50,162 bases of DNA from Mucispirillum schaedleri (GTDB taxonomy: Bacteria > Chrysiogenota > Deferribacteres > Deferribacterales > Mucispirillaceae), in NCBI GenBank assembly GCA_949287985.1, contig CASEIN010000063.1, positions 1-50,162 on the forward strand, written 5' to 3'. The notes under the pieces were generated by a model that searched no databases, was not told the DNA's origin, and saw only the letters and a list, made by a program, of their open reading frames with translations. Shown here piece by piece: positions 27,652-36,813 of the stretch; position 1 is the first letter of the stretch; each line of letters opens with the position of its first letter. The position numbers and the translations under genes were made by a program.

Positions 27652-30600
27652 TTGGAAGTAAGCAGAAGAACATTACTTAAAACTACAGCAGCAGGTGCTG
27701 GTCTTTCCTTAGCTGGCTTTGGTTTTAATATTCCATCTGTTAAAGCAGCAGTAAATGGCTTTAAATTAGATGATGCAAAAGAATACACTTCAATTTGCAC
27801 ATTCTGTGCATGTGGCTGCGGAATGGTAGGTTATGTTAACAAAGACGGCAAAATGATTAACCTAGAAGGTAATTCTGACCACATTGTCAATGAAGGTGGC
27901 CTGTGTAGTAAAGGTGCCTCAATGTCTGTTATTCCTAACTCTGATGGTCGTGTTTTAACACCAAAATACAGAGCTCCAAAAAGTGATAAATGGGTTGAAA
28001 TCTCTTGGGACGAAGCTCTTGATAAAATCACAAGTAAAATTAAACAAGTTCGTGATGATAACTGGATAGCTCAGGAAGTTGAAAATGGGCAAACTTATAA
28101 CGTTAATAGATGTGATGCTATAGGTTTTGTTGGCGGCGCTCAAGTTCATAACGAAGAATGTTACTTAATTGCTAAAATGACAAGAATGTTAGGTGTATCA
28201 TTTCTTGAACACCAGGCACGTCTTTGCCACTCATCAACTGTTCCTGCATTAACAGCAGCTTTTGGACGTGGTGCTATGACAAACACATGGCAGGACTTAA
28301 AAAATGCTAAAGCTATCTTAATTGAAGGTTCTAATGCAGCAGAAAACCACCCAATGAGTGCTAAATGGTTAATGAGAGCAAAAGCAAATGGAGCAACTAT
28401 TATTCACGTTGACCCACGCTATACAAGAACTTCTAAACTTGCAGATATTCATGCTCAAATCCGTCCGGGAACAGATATTGCATTCCTTGGTGCAATTATA
28501 AACTATATTTTAGAAACTGAAAGTTATGATAAAGATTATCTTTTAACTCATACAAATGCAGCACTTTTAGTATCTCCAGAATATGAATTTAATGATGGTT
28601 TATTTGCAGGTTATAACGAAGAAAAACATTCATATGATAAGAAAAAATGGGCATATCAGCTTGATGGTGCAGCAAAACCAATTGTAGCAACATTAGAACA
28701 CCCTGATAGTGTTATGATGAAAATGAGAGAATTTTATAAACGCTATGATTTACAAACTGCTTCAAATATTACTGGTATTCCAGCAGAAGATATTAAAAAA
28801 ATTGCAGAAGTAATGATTAATAACCGTCCAGGAACAGTAATGTATGCACTTGGTATGACTCAGCATACTGTTGGTGTTCAAAATATTAGAAGCTTTACAG
28901 TTATGCAGTTCTTACTTGGTAATGTTGGAAAGCCTGGTTCTGGTATAAATGCGTTACGTGGTGAACCAAACGTTCAAGGCTCTACTGACTTTGCAGTGTT
29001 ATTTAACTATTTCCCTGGTTATTTAAATACTCCAAACCACAGGCAGCAAACTTTAGATGACTGGACTAAAGATTCAGGAACTTTCCGTAGAAAATTTATG
29101 GTAAACTTAATGAAATCTTGGTTTGGTGAAAATGCAACTGCAGCAAACGATTTCTGTTACCCATTAATGCCAAAAATAAATGCTAATAAAAACTATTCAA
29201 TTTATAGAATATTTGAAACAGCATTAGAAAAAGAAATGAAATTCTTATACATTATGGGGCAAAACCCACTTGTTACAAGCCCGAATTTAAATATTGTTCA
29301 AGCAGGTCTTGAAAAACTTGAAATGCTTGTTGTGGCAGACCCTTTTGAAACAGAAACAGCTTGTTTTTGGCAGAAAAGAGAAGATGTTGACCCATCTACA
29401 ATAGATACTGAAGTTATTATGCTTCCTGCTGCATCTTTCTTAGAAAAAGAAGGCACATTAATTAACTCAAGCCGTCTTGTGCAGTGGAGATATGCAGGTC
29501 TTAAACCACTTGGTCAATCAAAACCAGATATTGAAATTATTGACCTTATGTTCCAAAAAATAAGGGAAAAATATGCAAATTCTACTGAAGCAAAAGACCA
29601 GGTATTTAAGCTTGCTAACTGGAATTACCCTGCTGATAACAGAAGTGATAGTGTATTAAAAGAAATTAATGGTTATAACCATACAACAGGTAAACTTCTT
29701 AATGGTATTGGCGAAATACAGGCAGATGGTTCTACATCTACTGGCTGCTGGGTTTATGCTGGGGTTTATGCAAATGGCGAAAACCAAACATTAAGGCAGG
29801 ATTTTACAACTGACCCTGGCGAGCTTGGAATATTCCCTAAATTTGCATGGACTTGGCCTGGTAATATCCATATTTTATACAATAGAGCATCTTGTGATAA
29901 AAATGGTAAACCATATGATGATAAGAATAAACTTATCTGGTGGGACGAAAATGCTAAAAAATGGACAGGTTATGATATACCTGATGTGCCTGCTGCAACT
30001 GATGGCCCTGCAACTGCTAATGGTCAAAAACCATTCCGTATGTCTGGGGAAGGTTTAGGGCGTCTTTTTGGTGGAACATATTACGATCCAGATGCAGCTT
30101 CAACTTTACCTAGAGATGTATCATATGTTACAAGTGACGGTCCATTCCCAGAATTTTATGAGCCAGTGGAAAGCCCTACTAAAAACATATTACACCCTGA
30201 TGTAGCATCAAATCCATGTTTAATTTACCCACGTGTAAAAGGCTTTCAGGAAATTGGTGACAGGAAAGATTATCCATATGTATTATGCACATCAGCAGTA
30301 TCAGAACACTGGTGTTCTGGAACATATACAAGAAATGTGCCATGGTTAAATGAACTTGTAAAAGAAACTTTTATTGAAATGCCACATAAACTTGCTGATA
30401 AATTAGGTGTTAAAAATGGTGATAAAGTTATTGTAAAATCAGCAAGGGAGCAGGACGGTATTGAAGTTAAAGCTATGGTTACAAACAGGATACATACATT
30501 AACAATTAACGGTGAAGAATGCACAGTTGTATGGATGCCTTATAACTGGGGCTTTAAAGGTTTAAGTAGTGCTGCCAGCACAAACCTTTTAACTATTGAT

Positions 30601-30672
30601 GCAGGTGACCCAAATACTTGGATACAAGAAACTAAAGCATGCCTTGTTAATGTTGTAAAAGCAGGAGCATAG
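27652..30672 (+). CDS. fdhA: Formate dehydrogenase N-type catalytic subunit, cysteine form
   Basis: Molybdopterin (bis-MGD) enzyme that oxidises formate in the periplasm. A twin-arginine signal (SRRTLLK) begins at residue 4. A [4Fe-4S] site uses Cys49, Cys52, Cys56 and Cys85. The active-site residue is Cys192 (LCHSS, codon 28225-28227) followed by His193; E. coli FdnG has selenocysteine here. GRGAMTNTW and GSNAAENHP follow as in FdnG, and a C-terminal molydopterin domain ends at about 1006 residues. The TTG at 27652 is taken as start because GGGAGG lies seven bases before it. First gene of an operon with fdhE, a desulfurase, fdhB and fdhC. Confidence 0.95.
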   Translation: MEVSRRTLLKTTAAGAGLSLAGFGFNIPSVKAAVNGFKLDDAKEYTSICTFCACGCGMVGYVNKDGKMINLEGNSDHIVNEGGLCSKGASMSVIPNSDGRVLTPKYRAPKSDKWVEISWDEALDKITSKIKQVRDDNWIAQEVENGQTYNVNRCDAIGFVGGAQVHNEECYLIAKMTRMLGVSFLEHQARLCHSSTVPALTAAFGRGAMTNTWQDLKNAKAILIEGSNAAENHPMSAKWLMRAKANGATIIHVDPRYTRTSKLADIHAQIRPGTDIAFLGAIINYILETESYDKDYLLTHTNAALLVSPEYEFNDGLFAGYNEEKHSYDKKKWAYQLDGAAKPIVATLEHPDSVMMKMREFYKRYDLQTASNITGIPAEDIKKIAEVMINNRPGTVMYALGMTQHTVGVQNIRSFTVMQFLLGNVGKPGSGINALRGEPNVQGSTDFAVLFNYFPGYLNTPNHRQQTLDDWTKDSGTFRRKFMVNLMKSWFGENATAANDFCYPLMPKINANKNYSIYRIFETALEKEMKFLYIMGQNPLVTSPNLNIVQAGLEKLEMLVVADPFETETACFWQKREDVDPSTIDTEVIMLPAASFLEKEGTLINSSRLVQWRYAGLKPLGQSKPDIEIIDLMFQKIREKYANSTEAKDQVFKLANWNYPADNRSDSVLKEINGYNHTTGKLLNGIGEIQADGSTSTGCWVYAGVYANGENQTLRQDFTTDPGELGIFPKFAWTWPGNIHILYNRASCDKNGKPYDDKNKLIWWDENAKKWTGYDIPDVPAATDGPATANGQKPFRMSGEGLGRLFGGTYYDPDAASTLPRDVSYVTSDGPFPEFYEPVESPTKNILHPDVASNPCLIYPRVKGFQEIGDRKDYPYVLCTSAVSEHWCSGTYTRNVPWLNELVKETFIEMPHKLADKLGVKNGDKVIVKSAREQDGIEVKAMVTNRIHTLTINGEECTVVWMPYNWGFKGLSSAASTNLLTIDAGDPNTWIQETKACLVNVVKAGA

Positions 30673-30677
30673 GAAGT

Positions 30678-31523
30678 ATGAGTGTATTAGAAAAAGCAGT
30701 AACATCATGGCTTGAAAAACGCCCATATTTAGAAGAGGTTGCAGCTTTTGCACTTTCTTGTGAGCAAGTTTTAAATGGTGGTAAAGTTATAACTGAACTA
30801 CCAGAAAATTTAGATAATGTAAAAGAAGAACTTGGTCAGGCAGTGCCACTACTACTTTCACAAGCTGATTTTAAACTTGAAGGTACAGTTTGTGAAAATT
30901 TACTTATGCTTGAAGCATTAAAAGATGAAATATCGTTGCCAGAAGATACAAAAAAACAGGCAGAAAAATTAAAAAATATTTCATCAGATGATGCAAAAAT
31001 ATTAGTAAAAGCAGTAATTAGTGGTGATGAAGAAAAATTATTACAGATTGCTGAAAAAAATAATATGAAAGTAGATATGCTGAGATATTTTGTCTGGGTA
31101 TCTATAAAAAAAGCAGTAAGTGGTATAAAAGAACAGCTTGAAAAATGGTTACATGAAAATAACTATAATACTGGAAACTGCCCGGTATGTGGTAATCATG
31201 CTTCTACAGCATTTTTTAAACATACAAAAAGGGGCAGGCAGCGTTTTTTACACTGCGATCACTGCGGCACTGAATGGGCTTTCAAACGTATTGGCTGCCC
31301 ATACTGTGATAATATTGACCAAAAGAAGATGAGTATAAAAGATTCTCAGGACGAAACTGACATGCGTATAGACTTATGCCATAAATGTATGAGTTATATT
31401 AAAACATATATTGGCGAAAATGATAACAGTGTTGGTAAAGAGGGCTGGGCGTCAATTCATCTTGATATTTTAATGGAGGAAACAGGCTTTAGCCCAAAAG
31501 GCAGCCTGATAAAACCAGAATAA
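30678..31523 (+). CDS. fdhE: Formate dehydrogenase accessory protein FdhE
   Basis: Cytoplasmic maturation factor needed for exported formate dehydrogenases; in E. coli it binds the catalytic subunit. The C-terminal half carries four CxxC pairs (CPVC, CDHC, CPYC, CHKC), the FdhE rubredoxin-like iron site. 281 residues. It begins five bases after the fdhA stop, with AGGA over that stop, and ends one base before the next gene. Confidence 0.9.
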   Translation: MSVLEKAVTSWLEKRPYLEEVAAFALSCEQVLNGGKVITELPENLDNVKEELGQAVPLLLSQADFKLEGTVCENLLMLEALKDEISLPEDTKKQAEKLKNISSDDAKILVKAVISGDEEKLLQIAEKNNMKVDMLRYFVWVSIKKAVSGIKEQLEKWLHENNYNTGNCPVCGNHASTAFFKHTKRGRQRFLHCDHCGTEWAFKRIGCPYCDNIDQKKMSIKDSQDETDMRIDLCHKCMSYIKTYIGENDNSVGKEGWASIHLDILMEETGFSPKGSLIKPE

Positions 31524-31524
31524 T

Positions 31525-32685
31525 ATGATATATTTAGATAATGCTGCAACAAGTTTTCCAAAACCTGAAAATGTTACTAAAAAAGTAACAGATATATTAT
31601 CAACTGGTATTGGAACTCCAGGCAGAGGTAACCATATATCAGCAGCAAAAGCAACTTTAGGTGTAAATGAAGTGCGTGGTAAATTTAGAGATTTTTTTAA
31701 TCTCTTGGAAGATTTTCGCATAATATTTACATACAGTGCAACTGATGCTTTAAATATGGCTATAAAAGGTTTTTTAGATAAAGGTGACCATGTGGTAATC
31801 ACCCACACTGAACACAATTCAGTATCAAGGCCTTTAAAAGCTATGGAGAGAGATGGTTATATCTCTTTAGATATTGCCCCTTGTGATGAAGAAGGTTATG
31901 TAAAAGTAGACGAATTTAAAAACTTAATCACAAGTAAAACAAAGCTTGTTGTAGTAAACCACGGCTCAAATGTAACAGGAGCTGTGCAGCCTGTAGAAAC
32001 ACTTGGTCAAATAGTGCGTGAAAAGGGAAGCTATCTTTTACTAGATGCTGCCCAAACTGCAGGGGTTATGCCAATTGATATGCGTAATATGCCAATAGAT
32101 ATTCTTGCAGCAGCAGGGCATAAAAGCCTTTACGGACTGCAGGGCACAGGTATATTAGTATTAGGTGAGAGAATATTCAAACTTCGTCCTTTTAGAGAGG
32201 GTGGCACAGGGTTTGACTCTCAGTCAGAATGCCAGCCTGTAAACTGGCCTGAAGCATATGAATCTGGCACCCATAATGTTCCAGGTATTATTTCTATGGG
32301 GGAAGGTTTAAATTTTATTAATGAAACGGGCATAAAAAATATAGCTGAAAGGGAATTAGCCCACATTGAAAAATTATGGGAGTATTTATCAAGGTTTAAT
32401 AATATTACTCTCTATGGTCCAAGCCCAGATAAAGCTAGGACGGCAGTTCTTTCTTTTAATATACTAGGCTGGGAAGCAGAAGATGTGGGGGTAGTTTTAA
32501 ACCAAAACTATGATATACACACAAGGGCAGGGCTTCAATGCTCACCTTTAACCCATCAGTTTTTAGATACTTTCCCAGTGGGAACTATAAGACTTAGCCC
32601 GGGTTATTGGACAACAGAAAAAGATATTGATAATTTTTGTAACGCAATACGCCGTTTAGCACTTGTTGATGTGCCGGTGTATTAG
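31525..32685 (+). CDS. Class V aminotransferase / cysteine desulfurase
   Basis: PLP enzyme of 386 residues. Begins MIYLDNAATSFPKP; PLP-binding Lys200 (AAGHKSLYG); catalytic Cys339 in RAGLQCSPLTH. It belongs to the desulfurase branch often annotated EF2568-type, close to SufS/CsdA. Set inside the formate dehydrogenase operon, it is well placed to supply sulfur for FdhD-mediated activation of the molybdenum centre, as IscS does in E. coli; that role is inference. No fdhD, sufE or selD lies beside it. Confidence 0.85.
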   Translation: MIYLDNAATSFPKPENVTKKVTDILSTGIGTPGRGNHISAAKATLGVNEVRGKFRDFFNLLEDFRIIFTYSATDALNMAIKGFLDKGDHVVITHTEHNSVSRPLKAMERDGYISLDIAPCDEEGYVKVDEFKNLITSKTKLVVVNHGSNVTGAVQPVETLGQIVREKGSYLLLDAAQTAGVMPIDMRNMPIDILAAAGHKSLYGLQGTGILVLGERIFKLRPFREGGTGFDSQSECQPVNWPEAYESGTHNVPGIISMGEGLNFINETGIKNIAERELAHIEKLWEYLSRFNNITLYGPSPDKARTAVLSFNILGWEAEDVGVVLNQNYDIHTRAGLQCSPLTHQFLDTFPVGTIRLSPGYWTTEKDIDNFCNAIRRLALVDVPVY

Positions 32686-32701
32686 CATAAGGAGGACGTA
32701 T

Positions 32702-33526
32702 ATGGCAGTAGAAATAGCTATGCTGCATGATGTGGAAAAATGTTCTGCATGTAGGGGCTGTTCAGTGGCGTGCAAACAGTGGAAAAACCTGCCCGCTGAT
32801 ATTACTCCATTTGATGGCGAATATCAGTCTCATAAGGATTTAAGCAGTAAAACTTATACTCTTATCCGTATGAAAGAAACAATGGTTAATGACAAAGTAA
32901 GATGGGATTTCTTAAAATTTCAATGTATGCATTGTGGAATAGCAGGCTGTGCCTTAGGCTGCCCTACTAAAGCACTGAAAAAAGAAGAAACAGGTATAGT
33001 ATCTCACGATAACAACTTATGTATCGGTTGTGGATATTGTGAAATAAACTGCACATTTGGTGTTCCACATGTTGACCCTGTTACTAAAAAGTCTACTAAA
33101 TGTAATCTTTGCGAAGACAGGGTTGCAAAATATATTGAAAATGGTAACGATAGAAAATATATGCCAGCCTGTGCAAAAACATGCACTGCTGATGCCATAT
33201 TATTTGGAACAAGAGAAGAAATGGTTAAAATTGCCAATGAAAGATTAGCAGTTTTAAAAGAAAAATATCCTGATGCATGCACATATAATGTGGAAACAAA
33301 TAACAGCATAAAAGGTGGCTCAATGATGTATGTGCTTCCTTATAAACCATCAGTTTATGGACTGCCAGATGAACCACAGCTTGCACCAAGCTTAGGTGTA
33401 TGGAAAGAAACTGTTCAGCCAGTTGGTAAAGTATTAATGGGTGCTGCAGTTGTTGCTGTTGCTGGTGCTGCTATTGTAAATACTGTAACAGGTGGTGGAA
33501 AACATGGAGGTGATGACCATGAGTAA
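32702..33526 (+). CDS. fdhB: Formate dehydrogenase iron-sulfur subunit
   Basis: Electron-transfer subunit with four [4Fe-4S] clusters: cysteine groups at CSACRGCSVAC, CMHCGIAGC, CIGCGYCEINC and CNLC...CAKTC. The C-terminus has a single transmembrane helix (VLMGAAVVAVAGAAIV) followed by a His/Asp tail, as in FdnH. The ATG at 32702 has AAGGAGG at the right spacing; the frame is open further upstream but begins with unrelated residues. 274 residues. Overlaps fdhC by eight bases. Confidence 0.93.
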   Translation: MAVEIAMLHDVEKCSACRGCSVACKQWKNLPADITPFDGEYQSHKDLSSKTYTLIRMKETMVNDKVRWDFLKFQCMHCGIAGCALGCPTKALKKEETGIVSHDNNLCIGCGYCEINCTFGVPHVDPVTKKSTKCNLCEDRVAKYIENGNDRKYMPACAKTCTADAILFGTREEMVKIANERLAVLKEKYPDACTYNVETNNSIKGGSMMYVLPYKPSVYGLPDEPQLAPSLGVWKETVQPVGKVLMGAAVVAVAGAAIVNTVTGGGKHGGDDHE

Positions 33527-34151
33527 TGAAAGAACTGTAAAAAGATTTAGCAAGTTTGTAATAATAGCTCACTGGACTAATGCTATAAGCTTTATTATGC
33601 TTGTATTAACTGGTCTGCCTTTATTTTTAGGTATTAGTGTGCCTGATGTGCTTCAAATAGTTCATAGAGTGTTTGCTGTTACTTTCCTTTTACCTACTCC
33701 ATTTATGATATTAATGGATAGAAAAGGATTTATGAACTGGACAAAAAATGCTTGGAGCTGGAAAAAACATGATTTTCAATTTTTAGCAGTTTTTCCACTT
33801 GAGTTAATTGGTAAAGCTAAAAATATTCCAAAACAGGATTTCTTTAATGGTGGTCAAAAATTAAATTCTGTATTAACAATAATCGGTGCAATTATTATGG
33901 TTTGCACTGGGTTTATTATGTGGTTTAAAGAGCTTTTCCCTAAAGTTTTAGTTCAGTGGGCATACCCTGTGCATGATGCTGGTATGGCAATAATGGTTGC
34001 TGTAATCATTGGCCATGTATATTTAAGTGTGGGGCACCCTGCAAGCCGTCCATCATTTATGGGTATGACAAAAGGTGTTGTGCCAGAAAGCTATGCTAAA
34101 GAACACCATGGCAGATGGTATGATGAATTAAAAGAAAAAAATGAAATATAA
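33519..34151 (+). CDS. fdhC: Formate dehydrogenase cytochrome b subunit
   Basis: Membrane di-haem cytochrome b of the FdnI type that passes electrons to the quinone pool. Four transmembrane helices; candidate haem ligands are His in IIAHWTN, HRVF, YPVHDAG and GHVY. The ATG at 33519 follows GGAGG by eight bases and lies within the end of fdhB. 210 residues. Last gene of the operon, followed by a strong terminator. Confidence 0.92.
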   Translation: MSNERTVKRFSKFVIIAHWTNAISFIMLVLTGLPLFLGISVPDVLQIVHRVFAVTFLLPTPFMILMDRKGFMNWTKNAWSWKKHDFQFLAVFPLELIGKAKNIPKQDFFNGGQKLNSVLTIIGAIIMVCTGFIMWFKELFPKVLVQWAYPVHDAGMAIMVAVIIGHVYLSVGHPASRPSFMGMTKGVVPESYAKEHHGRWYDELKEKNEI

Positions 34152-34156
34152 AATTA

Positions 34157-34184
34157 TTAAGGGCAGGTTAATACCTGCCCTTAA
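34157..34184 (+). terminator. Terminator of the formate dehydrogenase operon
   Basis: TTAAGGGCAGGT and ACCTGCCCTTAA form a 12-bp stem with a four-base loop, then TTTTTT. A textbook intrinsic terminator. Confidence 0.9.
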
Positions 34185-34225
34185 TTTTTTATTAATGTAA
34201 TATTTAATTAAAAAATTCTTTTTAA

Positions 34226-35026
34226 TTATTTTTTTAGCAACTTATCAAAAATCTTTTGTCTTGCAGATTCTAGTATAGACTGCTGCTTTTCAACTGATGG
34301 TTTATTTTGAATATCTTTTTTTAATGTGGAATAGCTTCTTTGTAATGAATTTATATCTATTAAATTATTTTCTTTTAATTTTAAATTATTAAGAACCTGG
34401 TTAAATATTTCAATATCGCCAGTTTCTTTTGCTATCATTAAATTATGCAAAGATTCCGGGCTTAAATCCTTTAGTTTTGTATTTTCATATTTTTCTAAAT
34501 TATTGGAAAATTTTTCAAACTCATTGGGAGCAGTTACCATAAAATAAAGCTCGGCAATATGTCTTGCAAGCCCAGTTTTATCATTACTAACTGCATCAAA
34601 TAAGGCAGGATCGCTTTTATATGTATCACTATTTTTATTCATACCCTTACCTAGCATTTTAGAAGCATAATCAATACTTGATGATACTTTATTTTGGTTA
34701 TACATATATGCTGCCATATCACCAACTGTTAAAGAGTCTACATTTCCTTTTAATCTAAATATTTGAAATCCATATTTTATTTGAGTTACATCATCAGTGA
34801 TAATATTTATAACACCTTCATTAAAATCACTTGTATCAGAAATATTACCCCTTGAAAGAGATGAAATTTTTTCAACATATTCATTATTAATTTTATTTTC
34901 TGTATCTGGGTTGTAAATATTTTCAACTTTTAAAATATTATTTTTTTCAATTGGCACTTCATTTTTGTTTGCATTTATATTATCATTTATATAAGTATTC
35001 TTATTTGTAATATTTGAAATATTCAT
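34226..35026 (-). CDS. Hypothetical protein, mostly helical
   Basis: I do not recognise this 266-residue protein. It has no signal peptide or membrane helix. The first 60 residues are Asn/Ile/Lys-rich and probably disordered; the remainder is predicted helical (for example DYASKMLGKGMNK and TALHNLMIAKE-like segments) with a Lys-rich end. A GAGGGGG ribosome binding site supports the start. It stands alone between two terminators. The disordered start followed by helices recalls secreted or flagellum-associated proteins, but that is a guess. Confidence 0.55.
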   Translation of the reverse strand: MNISNITNKNTYINDNINANKNEVPIEKNNILKVENIYNPDTENKINNEYVEKISSLSRGNISDTSDFNEGVINIITDDVTQIKYGFQIFRLKGNVDSLTVGDMAAYMYNQNKVSSSIDYASKMLGKGMNKNSDTYKSDPALFDAVSNDKTGLARHIAELYFMVTAPNEFEKFSNNLEKYENTKLKDLSPESLHNLMIAKETGDIEIFNQVLNNLKLKENNLIDINSLQRSYSTLKKDIQNKPSVEKQQSILESARQKIFDKLLKK

Positions 35027-35184
35027 ACTACATACCCCCTCTTATATATTTATAACATTACATATAAAAGTGTTTTTTAATAATACAGCAAGTATATTTA
35101 AGTATAGTTATTATATTATATTTGTCAATAAATTATACTCAAAAAAATATTGACGAATATTAAGAATAGTAATAATTATTATGA

Positions 35185-36201
35185 ATGAATAGAAGTGGAT
35201 TTATAATATTAATTATAGTAGTTTTATTATGCAACTATACATTACTATATGCTGCAGCAGAAGATTTAGTGCCTTATAAAAAGCATAGTATTACTATTTT
35301 ATGGGAAAATGATTTTTTAAATTTTATGAAGTCTGATAGATACTATACCAATGGTGCAAGAATTGGTTGGACTTCTAAAGAGTATGATTATTTTAATGAA
35401 GATAACCCTATGAGCTGGGCAAAAAATGTAAGTATAGTATCATATAATAAGCATCATTTAACTAGATTTCATTTAAGTATTAATCAGGAAATGTATACAC
35501 CAGCAACCCATGGTCCAGGCATTGGTAAAAATGACCACCCCTACGGTGGTTTCCTATATTTAAATACAGGGATATTTAATAGAACAGCTAATATGCAGGA
35601 GCATATAGGTATAAAATTAGGGGTAGTAGGAAGTTATTCTCTTGCAGGGCAGCTGCAGACTTATTTACATTCATCTTCAGGGCAGTTAATTTTTTCTGAA
35701 TGGGATAAAAGCCAGCTTGCAAATGAGTTTATATTTAACCCATATTATCAGTGGACAGGTAGAGCCTATTTATTTAAGACAAAAGGTATTTCTATGGATT
35801 TTTTAGGCACTTTTGATATGGCTTTAGGTAATGCTGATACTCATTTTGGAACATATGGAACACTTCGTATAGGTCATAATTTAGATAATGATTTTGGAAT
35901 GCCAAAAATAAATTTAGAGCAGGATTATGCCCCAGTCCATAGTGATAAATTTTCTGTATATGTATTTGTTGGTGGTGGAGCAAAAGTAACACTCCATAAT
36001 ATTTTTGTGCAGGGAAATTCTAAAGAAAGTAATTTCGGGTATAATATAAATCTTTTACGTTGGGAAGTAAGCACAGGGCTTGTAATGTCATTTTATGGTG
36101 TCCGTCTAGGTTATATATGGACATATTATACAAAAGATTATGTAGAACAACCTTATGACCATCATGCTGTTGGTGCATTATTGGTAGAATTTTCATTTTA
36201 A
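35185..36201 (+). CDS. LpxR-like lipid A 3'-O-deacylase / DUF2219 outer membrane protein
   Basis: Outer membrane beta-barrel. A signal peptide (cut near YAAAED) is followed by the family's first-strand motif: ENDF with Asn42 and Asp43, then DRYYTNG with Thr55, and later GKNDHPYGGFLY. These match the active-site region of Salmonella LpxR, which removes the 3'-acyloxyacyl chain of lipid A in a calcium-dependent way. The C-terminus ends in Phe (LLVEFSF), as barrels do. 338 residues, typical. The ribosome binding site is weak. Substrate specificity is inferred. Confidence 0.82.
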   Translation: MNRSGFIILIIVVLLCNYTLLYAAAEDLVPYKKHSITILWENDFLNFMKSDRYYTNGARIGWTSKEYDYFNEDNPMSWAKNVSIVSYNKHHLTRFHLSINQEMYTPATHGPGIGKNDHPYGGFLYLNTGIFNRTANMQEHIGIKLGVVGSYSLAGQLQTYLHSSSGQLIFSEWDKSQLANEFIFNPYYQWTGRAYLFKTKGISMDFLGTFDMALGNADTHFGTYGTLRIGHNLDNDFGMPKINLEQDYAPVHSDKFSVYVFVGGGAKVTLHNIFVQGNSKESNFGYNINLLRWEVSTGLVMSFYGVRLGYIWTYYTKDYVEQPYDHHAVGALLVEFSF

Positions 36202-36501
36202 ATTCAATATATTATAAATATAATATTGTTATATTTATAAATCTAATTAAATTAAATACACTAAAATTTTTATATCAAACAATAAATTTAACTCATATAA
36301 TAAAGGTGGGAAATATCCTAAAATACTAAAAAAATATTGTAAATACATGATATTTTTCTATTAATATAAAATTAAAATAATATTATATTTTCTTATTGCA
36401 ATTTATTATAAATAGGATTAGATTATGTATATGAGATAGATATATTGTAGTTAATTGAGTTTGCAAATAAGGAGTATTACTCCAGATATAGAGGTGAATA
36501 T
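36202..36501. other. AT-rich leader before the small exported protein
   Basis: About 300 bases with no gene. A short hairpin GGAGT-ATT-ACTCC (36471-36483) lies eight bases before the ribosome binding site GAGGTGAA of the next gene and could affect its translation. Confidence 0.4.
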
Positions 36502-36717
36502 ATGAAAAAAATCGCATTCATAGTATTAGCAACATTTATGTTTGCAAGTTTAGCCTTTGCAGCACCAAAAACTGGTAAAGTTGTATCAGTTGATGGTAAC
36601 AAAGTTACTATTGAAGTAAAAGGTGCTAAATTTAAAGCAGGTGATGAAGTATCTATTGATGCAAAAGCAGCTAAAGCTGAGAAAAAAGCAAAAAAACCTA
36701 GAGCAGGTGGCTGTTAA
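36502..36717 (+). CDS. Small exported protein ending in Gly-Gly-Cys
   Basis: 71 residues. A clear signal peptide is cut after AFAAP or SLAFA, leaving about 50 residues: a short beta segment (TGKVVSVDGNKVTIEVKG), then a Lys/Ala-rich helix and the end PRAGGC. A single C-terminal cysteine after two glycines is unusual. Strong ribosome binding site and a strong terminator make it a monocistronic, probably well-expressed gene. Function unknown; it neighbours periplasmic multiheme cytochromes. Confidence 0.7.
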   Translation: MKKIAFIVLATFMFASLAFAAPKTGKVVSVDGNKVTIEVKGAKFKAGDEVSIDAKAAKAEKKAKKPRAGGC

Positions 36718-36743
36718 TTTAAATTATCAACAATGTTTTTAAC

Positions 36744-36760
36744 GGGGAGCAATGCTCCCC
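36744..36760 (+). terminator. Terminator after the small exported protein
   Basis: GGGGAGC and GCTCCCC form a 7-bp stem with a three-base loop, followed by TTTTTTC. Confidence 0.9.
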
Positions 36761-36813
36761 TTTTTTCGTCATTATTTTAGTGCAAAAATATTAGAAATTA
36801 GTTATTATAACAT

